Made by a program: the position numbers and the translations under genes. The notes under the pieces are model-generated. The model saw nothing but the letters and a program-made list of their open reading frames with translations. It did not search any database and was not told the DNA's origin. From the NCBI RefSeq assembly GCF_905163445.1, contig NC_053202.1, positions 8,680,001-8,744,000 of the forward strand: a stretch of DNA of 64,000 bases, read 5' to 3'. This DNA comes from Pararge aegeria. Its lineage: Eukaryota > Arthropoda > Insecta > Lepidoptera > Nymphalidae. This document shows, piece by piece, positions 44,996-55,361 of the stretch. The number at the start of each line of letters is the position of its first letter. Position 1 is the stretch's first letter.

Positions 44996-45808
44996 TGAAA
45001 AATTCAAATTTCAAATTAAATAGAAAAAAAAAATATTTTGGCCTCTCACAGGCACTTGTGAAGTGTTCATACTATGGTTCCATTATTTTGGGGTGTGATG
45101 GTGATAACTACATTTGCTAACTTAAATCAAGCTATACTTGTCAGCTATTGTTGTTTAATATTTATTGAGTGTCTGAACCATTGCATACTATTTTATAAAT
45201 CATTTAGTTTAAGGTAGGTACTTTCTCTATATTTTGTCTTTCGACTCTCGATACGTAGGTACATTATATGTACCCAAAAATTGATTTATTATATAAATTG
45301 ATTTTATTTATTGTTTGCCATTTCCTTAATCGTTGATGTTAATTATTTATTGCAGTAAAAGTGTGGCGTGTTAAAGTTTTATTTCTTTAAAATATTTTCT
45401 GTCGCTTTTATTTCTTCTTAGTTCTATTTACTTAATACTGTCAGTTCTATGTATTCACCATGCTTTATTTATATTTATAACATAAGTTTATTTTTTTTAG
45501 TAACCACTATGGACTTTAAGACAACTAAAGCATTATTCTTTATATTTTTTAAAAGCAGTATGATTAACTGTGATACAAATCTTTTTATTTATTACAATAC
45601 CACGTAAAAAATAGATTTTTTTTGTGCTTCTTATTAGTATTTTTAATTTATTCATGTATTATATTCCAATTGTCAGACCAAGTTTTATCTAGGTTTTAAT
45701 TGGAAACTTATGGTTAAACTAATTAAGTTTTAATTTAATTAATTTATTGTTTTTAGAGTAAGGATTAAAAGAATATCAAATTCTATATTTAGTTGTTTTA
45801 TTTAATTC
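44996..45808. other. AT-rich spacer
   Basis: No recognisable gene or repeat. Confidence 0.4.
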
Positions 45809-46170
45809 ATCATCGCTATTAACATGTCAACAGACAGACATCCCCTGCTGGACATAGGTAATTTGTAGCGAGTACCAAATTCCACATTCCACGGTTTTAT
45901 GCCAATTCAGTTTAGCAGCTCTCTGCGACGCGGTTGATGTCGTCTGTCCATCTCCTTGGGGTTCGACTAACGCTGAGCTTACACCTCGTAACAAAACTGA
46001 AAGTGAAATCTCCATTCTGCACCTTGGAACTCCAATGTCACTCGGATTTCCGAGCTATGTGGTCCCGTCCATTGTCACGCAACATCGCTACTCGTGGAGT
46101 TATGTCGGTAACTCTGGTTCCTCTACGGTTTCTCCCATTTCCAATGTGATACTCCAAGCAGATATGTATT
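45809..46170 (-). mobile_element. RTE-type LINE 3' end, decayed
   Basis: TTCATCATCGCTATTAACAT then CCCCTGCTGGACATAGGTAA (complement of the VQQ-W ending), GCTCTCTGCGACGCGGTTGA, and ATGTGGTCCCGTCCATTG. Frames are interrupted. Confidence 0.7.
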
Positions 46171-46379
46171 ACTTGCTTAGTGAAAATGAACCTTTGTGTC
46201 TACCTTCAATGTAAATTATAATTTAATTCAAGATCCGTGTTTGTGGTTAATACTATTCCCAACTGTCTCGTTGGTATAGTAGTTAGGATGATTGCATATA
46301 GTTAGCGTAGTCCTGGCTTAGATTTCTGAGTTAATCAAAAAAGGTTTTCAAGGGAACAGGCAATAAGTACTGGTACCTT

Positions 46380-46625
46380 TTGCGAGAAACGAGTTCAAGC
46401 CTCGGAACGCACCTCGAACTTTTCGAGTTACGTGCGTTTTCAGCAATTAAATATCACTTGCTTTAACGGTAAAGGAAACATTGTGAGAAAACTTGCATGC
46501 CTGAGAGTTCTCAATGCTTCAAGCCTGAGTCCTGGGCCATTGTGCTGGACCAAGGCCCAATCCCTCCTTATTTTGATAGGAGACCCATGCCGTTAAGTAG
46601 ACTGATAGATGGTTGACGAGATCTC
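46380..46625 (+). mobile_element. SINE-B copy
   Basis: GAGTTCAAGCCTCGGAACGC, TCGAGTTACGTGCGTTTTCA, GCTTTAACGGTAAAGGAAAC and GATAGGAGACCCATGCCGTT, with a 3' end like TAGATGGTTGACGAGA. Confidence 0.7.
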
Positions 46626-46821
46626 TCTGAATTCCCCGTCAAGAAGTTCTCAGTACAAGGACGAACATGGTAATAAACAAACAAACAGTCATACTTTGGC
46701 ATATTAGTACAGATTTGATGGTATGGTATGGTATGGTAAGTCTATAGCGGTGCTATGCTAGAGTTGCAGCTTAACGGATCGTTCAAATACATCAGTCAAG
46801 TTTCCTATAAGATACCGGTAA

Positions 46822-47145
46822 ATCCCTGTGGCTCAACGGTGAGCGCTATGAATTTAAGTAGGAGGTCCCGGGTTAGATTCCCGGCAGGGGCATTTGGGAA
46901 TTTATAATTTCTGATTTTACTCTGGTCTGGGTGGGAGGCCGTGGATAGTTACCACCCTACCGACAAAGACGTGCCGCTTAGCGGCAGCTTAGTTTAGTGT
47001 TCCGGTGTGGTCGCGTAAAAACCGATTTGGGGTATGACAACCATGCTCCCTAACAGGTTAGCCCGCCACCATCTTAGACTACATCATCACTTACCACCAG
47101 GTGAGAATGCAGTCAAGACCTAACTTATAGTAGAATAAAATAAAC
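46822..47145 (+). mobile_element. SINE-C copy, full length
   Basis: The reference copy in this window. The head is CCCTGTGGCTCAACGGTGAG with B-box-like GGGTTAGATTCCCGGC. The body has TTTGGGAATTTATAATTTCT, CCTACCGACAAAGACGTGCC and CATCTTAGACTACATCATCA, and the 3' end is CCTAACTTATAGTAGAATAA. An (ATGGT)n run lies upstream at 46718-46737. Confidence 0.85.
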
Positions 47146-47189
47146 TATTGAGTAACTGACATCTTTATATATAAAGCCGAGTTGCTGTT

Positions 47190-47861
47190 CCGTGTACTGG
47201 GTGCGAGATTTTCCATTTATTCGATCGCGTAAAAGTTAACTATGATTTATTTATTTAATGGGCAATCAACAGGTTACAACAACAACTCTTATAAATCTAA
47301 ACAAAAAATGTAGACCCACTTAAAGACTGCCACAACTTGCGATTAAAAAACTATATTGTCAGTTAGAAGGAGAAAAAACGATTAAGAGAGACATGAGAGT
47401 GAAGGTGTAAGATCCATCAGGCTGTTACATAAACTTGACCAATCTAGCTCCGCTCCGCGAACAAAAACATTCATTTCGAATAAATTAAAAAAAACAAATA
47501 CCTAAATTATATATAAAATAATATTAAAAATGTTGACAATATATACTATAGAACAAAACTAGCTAAACTAACACAAAAAAGAGCAAAGGAAAAAAAGAAA
47601 AAACTAAGTTTAAATAGTAACAAAGTATTGCGATAGGAAGTGGTCCTTTAGTTTTTTTTTTTAATGTAGGAAGACTATACCCTATTATGTCTATGTCAAG
47701 CACTTTATTAATGCTGTTATACAAAGTTAACAACCTATGATTTGTATGGGATTGAAAGAACGCCATCTAGGTACCAGAGATGGCGCTCATTCGACGCCAT
47801 ACAAATCATAGTTAACTTTTACGCGACCGAATAAATGGAAAATCTCGCACTCAGCACACGG
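47190..47861. mobile_element. 672-bp non-autonomous element with 59-bp inverted ends
   Basis: 47190-47248 and 47803-47861 are reverse complements over 59 bp with three mismatches (outer end CCGTGT, inner AAAAGTTAACTATGATTT). Close to the right end lies another inverted pair: ATGATTTGTATGG against CCATACAAATCAT, enclosing CGCCATCTAG..AGATGGCG. No transposase is recognised; the small - strand frame at 47766-47563 is low-complexity. No target duplication is evident. Confidence 0.8.
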
Positions 47862-48411
47862 TAGTCTCACTAAGACTCGAGAAGGACTAATATGGCTAAT
47901 TTAGGTCTTGAAATATTTGTAGAAATCTAGAGAAGGTTTAAACGGTGAGAAAAATACTAAAACTGAAAGTAATATTTATAATTCTTCCTAACTCCTAATC
48001 GGCTGCACCGATTTTGATGTAGTTTTGCTTATATTTTAACAGGATTCTGGTTGTGTGCCGCTTCTGTACCGGGTAAGACGGTCCGGACTTTTTCACTAGT
48101 ATTTATTTTAACATTTTTGAGTGACCGCTGTATGATTGTATGATTGGATCTTAAATCGCTTGGCTGTACGTCTTTGCCAGTCCATTTTTCATTACTTATT
48201 CAGTAAGTAGGTAGTATAGACGTTACTAAGCTTTCTTTACGACACCGCCCCTTTAAACCACAAAACCATTATTTGCTTACTTGTAACAACGAAATGACAT
48301 GTTTTCACCTAAACCCAATGACATTCGACCTAAAATCCCATAAACATAAATAAAATAAATAACGTCAGCCCACGACTACGTTTTTCATTTGAATCCAATC
48401 TTTTAGCAGCA
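47862..48411. other. Upstream region of Osiris gene 3
   Basis: A repeat scrap (CCTAATCGGCTGCACCGATT, about 47995-48075) is followed by about 330 bp of unique-looking sequence. No clear TATA box; TCAGC at 48365 could serve as an initiator with CATAAACATAAATAAA about 25 bp before it. Confidence 0.4.
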
Positions 48412-51400
48412 ATGGATATAAGTAGATTACTTTTGAACCTTCTGTATTTAGCTTTTATTAATGGTTTCGTAATAGAAGATGATAATGATAAATTCCAAAT
48501 TAGTGAAGAGATAAGTGATGAAGTAACTGATACAAAAAATGGAGAAAGTGATAATCCAGCGAATGTCTTCAATGGTGTATATACTGAATGTTTCTTTCAC
48601 CTGTCGTACACATGCTTGCAAAAAAAGACGCTTTTATACCTTAAAGAGTTGAACAGACTTAACGAAATATCAGTGATTGGGGATTACGTAAAGTTTGGTA
48701 AGTGTTTAATTTAGACTGGTCGCACATTGGCTTCTTTTTCCAAACGGCGTTCAAAATTGCGTCCAGTGTGCGACATATCACAAGCCATAAGTCTTGTTAT
48801 TGGACGCAAAGTCGATCGACGCAATGGACGCAGAATGGACGCGGAGTTGTAGCTCTTTCTTTATATTTGCTTGAGTGATTTAATTATTGTTGCAACCAAC
48901 TACCTCATACTTTAACGACCTGTCTAGCACAGCAGTCTTTGTGACCTTATAAGCCCCGAGTTATAGTTAACCAAACTGGGTCTGGCCAGTTTGGTTATTT
49001 ACAATTTCCAATAAATCCTATGTGTACAGCCAAATAATGGTAATATATTGAAAAATATTAGAAATATATGTTTATATTAACTACTATCAGGCAAGGGCCT
49101 TGCTTACAAATATTAGTGTCTATTGAAAGCAACTAAAAATGAAGCGAGTAGCTTTTTAGAGGCCAATCCGACTAGCTGTTTTCCCATTAGGATAGATTAA
49201 TGTATGCGAACAGTCTTAATATCGTCTACATAAAAGTTTTCTATGTAAACGATTGAAGATGAAAATGTAATATTCATTTATTAGTAAAAAGTTAAGCAAA
49301 TGAAAAACTATGTTTTTTTTTAATTTTTTAGTGAAATTAAATAACAGTGAAAACTTTAACTATGCTGAAGATACTTCCCTTACCGTGGGACAGAGCTCTG
49401 ATGAACTGGCGTTCATGATTGATAAGGCTGTTGACAAATTTTTCGATAACCACCTCATAAGGTTCAGCGCTTTGGGCAAAGATGTCTTAGTGCCCAACAA
49501 AGGTAAATATAATTAAAAAAAATATTTTAAAATTAACAAACACAAAGATATTATTCTTCAATAACATCTTAATCAAATTTACTTAATCATAGACTCTTTT
49601 GAAGCGTTCATAAAAGTGTTATTTATTAGGTGATGCGAATTCAATTCTTCGACTTTAGTTTTCACTAACAAGTATTTGGGTATAAATAAAAGAAAGAAAA
49701 TATATATACTAAGATTAACAAAAAAACAGCACATAAAGCTTAACAGAAACAGTTAAGATAATTAACTTCTATCAGAATACAGAATAACTGTATCCGAAGC
49801 TTCATATGGAAAATATATTCTCGAAATTTTCAGATTTCTGAAATTAAGTTAATAATATTATTTATTTAACTTAACATAAAGCGAAACATAGGAATTTAAA
49901 TAAACGTGTAAGCGTAAATCATGAATTGATACTAATAGAGTCTGATAAATGATGATAAGAAGAAGAACCTACCAACTTAAAAACTAGGATACAAGTAATA
50001 AATGAGTGTGTTTCAGTAGAAGAATTTGTGGGTAGAAAGAAACGCAAGGGAGGGGGTGGAGGTGGACACGGTGGCGGGGATGGTGATGGAGGAAAAAAGA
50101 AGATGATGATGATGGCCATGATGTGTATGAAGATGAAGCTAATGATGGTAATTCAGATTTTCATCATCAAGCTAGGAAGTTCAGAATTCCACCAGAAATT
50201 CTAAGCCTAACGATGTCTCACTACTGAGCAGGTTTAAAAGTCTACCCTCTCATAGGCAATAAATAGATTTAGAGCATAGCCAGTGGCGTGCACTGCATAC
50301 ATGCACAAAAGCACTGCATACCGTAACATTTTATGCCATTTTACTTCGTTATACTTACCCTGGTCCAAGTTCCTGTGCACGCCACTGAGCATAGCCCCGC
50401 CCCACCTTGCAAGATAATAATGTTAACCGGAAACGATGGCAAGGTGTCTTGATACTAACTAAGAACGGTTGTCGCCGTTTCTGGTTAACATTGACACCGA
50501 GAATTTCTTAACCTAAAAATCCTATATCCATTTTATCGCCTAATCTGGGGTTCGAATCCAAAGTTGAACATAATAACCACTTAATTACGAAGCTAATACG
50601 AAACAAGCGTGCACCTGAATGCTGGACTGGAACGCTGATAACTCAAAATCCAGAAATTATAAATGCTAATTTTGTCTTAGATGGTGCCAGCAATGATGGG
50701 TATGATGGGAATGATGTCGTTCAAGGGAATGATGTTTAGCATGATGTCATTTATGATATCAAAGGTGAGAAATTAACATGTTATAAAATAGTAAAACTTA
50801 TACTTTAATAAAACAATAGTAAAACTTAGCAGACAAAGGACTAGAACGAGTAGAAATCTTAAAAATCTAGATATCTACACGGATTTTTCCCGAAACACCT
50901 GAACGTGAGAAGTTTTAACTATATTAATGCTGAAAAGAATAACAGAAAAAATCACTCGTTTATCTGCTTTTCCTAGTAAAAAGTTCAAATTGTATGATAA
51001 TATTTATAAGTATATTTATTTAGTAATATTTTCTGGATGGCCATCTAGTAAATATATATGTTTATGTTATTACAGATGATGCTTTTGATGAAAATTTTGG
51101 AAAAGAAGGGTGGAGGTGCCGGCGGTGGAGGTGGGGCTGACGGGGTATGATACTCAAATCAATCCTTCTTCTTCCAAGAAAAACTAATAAGTATAAAATA
51201 GTTGGTAACACCATCGTTGGGGTTGTTCGAGTTTAAAGCTTCACCAAGAGTTTACTTCTTGGGTTTGTCACAATAAGAGAAAAACGACCAGTGGTTAGAA
51301 AAATCGCCAAGTGGGAATGAGCGCTGATAAGTGAAATGTGTTTTGAGACGTTGCAAACTCTCTTTACTTAATCTTCTAATATTAAAATTATTGTCTCTCG

Positions 51401-52617
51401 TTTGTATTATTCAAGGTGCTAATCAATAGAATTATTAGTCTTTTATAAAATACGCTATATCACATAATGTTATAACCCTTAGTGAAACCACGAGACAAAG
51501 CTTTTACCGACTGAAAGCCGCGAAGAAGCATATAACGCCTTACTTAAGTCCATAGCAAATTCACCAAATAAAATCTTGATTCATGTTAAGTTAACGCATA
51601 TGATAGAAAGAAATCAAAGACTATTTATTAGTTTTGTGTTGCAATACTAAACCAAAGTAAATAAATAGAGATACAGTATTGACACTCTAAAGTAATTCTA
51701 AAATAAAAACTATATCTCTTTAGGTACACTCAGAACGGATATATAACTTACCTGAGAGAACTTGCTATACAACATATTTTTCTGGTTCGTTGTTGGCTAT
51801 ACACCGAGAGATTTTAGCAAATTAAAAAATAAGAAGAGATAACCTGTCTCTGCAATATTATTCCACATTGTGGTAAATTTATGAAAGTGATTAATTTTAT
51901 ATGATTATATTCAGGGATGGGCTGCAGGCGGAGGTGGTGGTGGAGCGTGGATGCCAACAGGTATTATACCAATATAATAATACTACTCGTCTAATAAGAC
52001 ATACAATAACAAAAACATTTCATCCAGGTCAAGATTACGGTGGAGGTGGCGGCGGTGGATACGACGCCAACGGACAATGGCAAAGCAGATCCATCATAGA
52101 AGACGAAAAAGAAATGCATAACCTACACGAAGAAATACCAATCATTTCATACGCCAAACCAATAATCAGATTTAATGGCAAAATCAATACAGTTAAACCA
52201 CTGTCACCATTAAGAAACGTAAACGATGAAATCACAAAACTTCATCATGAAATCAAAACGAAATCTAGAAAGAAAAGAGGTATAATAGACGTCCTCCAGA
52301 ACGCCTACTTGTATTGGAGTAATAAAGTTTTAGGCATAGGAAGTATAAGGCTCAATAAATATCCAAAATATAAAATCGTCAATGGCATCAAATACGTTTA
52401 TCATCCAATGCGAAACGTAAAAGTTAAATCACCTAAAGAGTTGCAGCCAAATGTGGTAAAAGAGAATGAAGTTAAAACAGTTATTGTGGATGATTTTAAT
52501 AAAGGAGAAATAATGGAAGGTCCGATAGAAAGTAGGATGGTAAGAAAAAAGTTTCACAAGGTAAAGGAAAATGTAAATGAGACTGTCGATATGGTGGACG
52601 ACAATCCGTGGCAATGA
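48412..52617 (+). CDS. Divergent Osiris family protein, gene 3, seven exons
   Basis: Predicted exons are 48412-48697, 49332-49502, 50017-50147, 50681-50764, 51076-51144, 51915-51960 and 52028-52617, all with GT..AG introns and a consistent frame; the product is 458 aa. A signal peptide covers about 1-19 (LLLNLLYLAFINGFV). Cysteines C60 and C68 precede LQKKTLLYLKELNRLNEISV. The DUF1676-like core is SSDELAFMIDKAVDKFFDNH (117-136). A basic Gly-rich stretch (158-181) is followed by a hydrophobic segment in which 25 of 54 residues are Met (182-235, including SFKGMMFSMMSFMISKMMLL). Then come two Gly-rich runs and, where relatives have a DAQxLAY-like motif, DANGQWQSRS. A long polar extension has RKKR at 343-346. 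Donor 6 (GTATTA) is weak and the last intron is only 67 nt. Assignment to Osiris rests on this architecture and the neighbours; the subtype is not recognised. Confidence 0.75.
48968..48997. repeat. Hairpin in intron 1 of Osiris gene 3
   Basis: TAACCAAACTGG (48968-48979) is perfectly complemented by 48986-48997, loop GTCTGG. Just upstream (48714-48850) a decayed inverted pair (GGTCGCACATTGG / CCAGTGTGCGAC) suggests an old MITE. Confidence 0.8.
50281..50387. mobile_element. hAT-like MITE, 107 bp, in intron 3 of Osiris gene 3
   Basis: The left end CAGTGGCGTGCAC is exactly complemented by the right end GTGCACGCCACTG. It is flanked by a perfect 8-bp target duplication AGCATAGC (50273-50280 and 50388-50395). 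This is the cleanest copy of the family in the window. Confidence 0.9.
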
Positions 52618-52710
52618 CTATATTATTTGGTGAAATTTTATGTGCTGGAAAACATAGTTGAACCGGACTTCAAATCATTCATATTTCTTTAATAATGCGT
52701 GCTTATTTTT

Positions 52711-52967
52711 AATAAAATATAGACAAAGACAAACTAAAACGTTCAACCTAAATCCACGGTGAAGTAAAAAGTTCGTCGTACCGGATAACCAATCACAACT
52801 CTTGCACAAACCGGCGCGTGTTGTCATTGGTCGTCTATTTTCTTGTCAGTCGCCACCATAGATGAACGTTTTCTTTTGGTAATTTATATATTTAAAATAT
52901 TAACATAGGTAATTTATTATTAGTTTTATGAATTGTAGGACCGTTGTAAATGTACTTCTGAATAAAT
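52711..52967 (+). terminator. Candidate poly(A) signals, Osiris gene 3
   Basis: AATAAA at 52711-52716 (94 nt past the stop) and at 52962-52967. The nearer one is the likelier. Confidence 0.5.
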
Positions 52968-53084
52968 AAATATACTGAAGTGAATGTCTTTTGAATTTTT
53001 AAACAGATGCATTTTAATGAGCTGGTAATTAGTACGATAGCATAACCCTAAGATGCAATTGTTATATTATCTTGTCCGTCTGTT

Positions 53085-53800
53085 GTTTCGGCTATATCTT
53101 CGGAACGACTAAACCGATTTAGATAAGACTTGCAGCAGCTGAAGCGGCGTAGCCCTTTTTTGGTCAGTATCGAATTTAGAAAATAAAAAGTAAATGTAAG
53201 AACCTGTATTGGCCCATGTAAAAAAACTTTCTTTCTATTTAAATACATACTGAAAAATAATATTTTAATTTGAAAAGAAAACCCTTGACCTTACTATCCT
53301 TACTATTATTATAAATGTGAAAGTTTGTTTGTTTCTTTTTCCTATTGGTGCGTCCTAAGTAACCAATAGCTACTATACTTGATTTTTGGCATAGAATTAA
53401 TTCAAAGGACATACTCGTAGAGTAACATAGGCTACCTTTTATCCCAGACGATACGATTTGTATTGGATTCATAAGAAACCGTAATAATCGCAGACGAAGT
53501 CGTAGGCGACCGCTAGTGATAAATAAATGAATTATTGTGATTGTAAAATTTCATTAATATTTAATAGAATTTAACGAATGATAAGCTTACTACTTCAGTT
53601 TTGTTCAATGATATATTATTATCGCGAAACGAATTTTATTCAAGTTTTCGCCAGATATTACCTAAAGAGTCCTCCCAAAACTATGTCTGTCTATATGTCG
53701 GAGCTAGACTTCGGAACGGCTAAGCCGATTTTGATTTTTGACAGAAGTTTCACAGGCATCCGTGTTGTATGAGGAGAGACGTGGGCTATTTTTTAACAAA
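53085..53800. mobile_element. Cluster of family E and related repeat fragments
   Basis: CTTCGGAACGACTAAACCGA (about 53098) and CTTCGGAACGGCTAAGCCGA (about 53709) belong to the same abundant repeat text. 53298-53519 is a reverse family E copy (TTATAAATGTGAAAGTTTGT to GCAGACGAAGTCGTAGGCGA, CGCTAGT). No gene. Confidence 0.55.
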
Positions 53801-53904
53801 AAAACTGAACCGATTTTGAAGGAACTCCTAGAGAAGAAGTGGATACAAAATAAATAGTACTGAGCAAATAAACGAAATATTAAATAAACGATACTTAGTA
53901 TTTT

Positions 53905-54470
53905 GAATAGCATCATATCAACCTTCTCACACGAGAAGGGGTTAAGGCCGCAGTTCGCCACGCTGGTCCAGTGCGGATTGGTGAACTTCACACACCTTTG
54001 AGATCATTCTGGAGAACTCAAAGGTTTATTATCAAAATTAAGCTTAATTTGCTATACTCCGCGAAAAGCAGGAGAATCTGTGTGGTGTAATTTATAATTT
54101 CTTCAATCCTTATACTCCACACCAAACAGATCCTAGGCAATACACCCTCTACGCACGTTTCGCTCCGAAACCGGAGCATCATCAGGAGATGTTGACTTTA
54201 CAATGATTAATTGTTAAGTCTGGAGTAGTTTGGTGTGGAGTATAAGGATTGAAGAAATTATAAATTACACCGCAAAGTAACGCCTGCTTCTATACAATAC
54301 TCAAAGGTATGTTTACGATGTTTACCTTCACCGTTGAAGCAAGTGATATTTTAATTGCTTGCAACGCGCATAACTTAGAAAAGTTCGAGGCGCGTGCTGG
54401 GATTCAAACTCGGGCCCCCGAAAGTGAAGTCGAGCTCCTACCCACTGCGCTATCACCGCTTCGTTTTGAA
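53905..54470 (-). mobile_element. SINE-B copy, reverse, interrupted by a fold-back element
   Basis: SINE-B text (ACACGAGAAGGGGTTAAGGC, CCACGCTGGTCCAGTGCGGA) runs to 54025. It resumes at 54299 (ATGTTTACCTTCACCGTTGA, GCGCGTGCTGGGATTCAAAC, GCTCCTACCCACTGCGCTAT). Confidence 0.85.
54026..54298. mobile_element. 273-bp fold-back element with perfect 43-bp inverted repeat
   Basis: 54085-54127 and 54228-54270 are exact reverse complements over 43 bp (GTGTAATTTATAATTTCTTC at the outer side). The insert is flanked by the 10-bp duplication ACTCAAAGGT (54016-54025 and 54299-54308). The centre carries GTTTCGCTCCGAAACCGGAG. No coding capacity. Confidence 0.85.
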
Positions 54471-54994
54471 TAGCATACGGACTATCATATTTAATTTTAT
54501 TATTGATTTATAAAAATGTGATCTTGCATGCTCGCACAGTTTCAGGTGCGCAAGTTTAGAAAGTATTGGAAAAATCATTAACAACAGCGCCATCTATTTC
54601 AACCATGACAAACTGCTTTATTTTTCTGAATGTTGTATTTTCCTAGTACATGATAGGAGGTAACTCGTTTCGACTGATGCCTAATAGATGTCACTGTAAA
54701 ATTATGATACCATACAAATAAAGTTTTGTTCCTATTGAATTTGCAGATACTAAATGTATAACAAAACGGCAGTATAGCAACATATTTCCGTTTTGTTATA
54801 CGTTAGAAGCAAGTATTGAAAGTATTAATCCAAGTAAAAATCGTTTCGAAAAACCTTCGCAAACCTAATAAAAAACTGCTAGGGCATGAGGAGCGCCTTT
54901 TTGGTCGACATAAACCAATAAAAGCAAGAAAATAAAAATTTGTTTAGCTTCCTTTTAAAGCTGAATTCGCTACCTACTTACATCCAACTTTTCG
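54471..54994. other. Spacer with an inverted repeat
   Basis: GTATAACAAAACGG (54756-54769) is perfectly complemented at 54788-54801 with an 18-nt loop. No gene. Confidence 0.5.
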
Positions 54995-55265
54995 CAGTTA
55001 TGTCTGTCTACAGCAATTAAATATTACTCGCTTAAACTGTGAAGGAAATTATCGCGACGAAAGGGTTCTCCATAATTTTCGAAAAGGAGTGTCGTGATAA
55101 TCATAATAATAATAATTCTTTACTTGGTTACTATGACCCATCTACACTATTAAAAACAGATTAATTTAAAGTTAATACGTTGATTTAAAGTTGATTAGTC
55201 TACCTATCCGCACTTGGCCAGCTTGGTGGAGTACCTACGGCTTAAACCCTGCTCAATCAGGATTT
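54995..55265 (+). mobile_element. SINE-B copy, interrupted
   Basis: CAACTTTTCGCAGTTATGTC, AACTGTGAAGGAAATTATCG and GGTTCTCCATAAT, then a foreign stretch of about 105 bp (55093-55197, ATAATAATAATTCTTTACTT), then CTATCCGCACTTGGCCAGCT and GCTTAAACCCTGCTCAATCA. Confidence 0.65.
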
Positions 55266-55324
55266 ATTTTAAAGGTAACTGATCATAAAAAATAGTTCTT
55301 CCTTCTTAACGCATACTTTGGACA

Positions 55325-55345
55325 AAAATGCTGTGCACGCCACTG
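55325..55345. mobile_element. hAT-like MITE right-end scrap
   Basis: GTGCACGCCACTG at 55333-55345 equals the right terminus of the copy at 50281-50387. It sits about 17 bp before the first degenerate satellite unit. Confidence 0.6.
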
Positions 55346-55361
55346 GTAAAATCCCTTTAGG

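Noticed and set aside
51901..52027. A continuous + frame starting with ATG at 51901 as the start of the last Osiris gene 3 exon
   Set aside because: In that frame the first part reads GLQAEVVVERGCQQ, unlike the family. Using the acceptor at 51914 and a 67-nt intron gives the expected GWAAGGGG..AWMPTG run, joining the Gly-rich next exon in frame.
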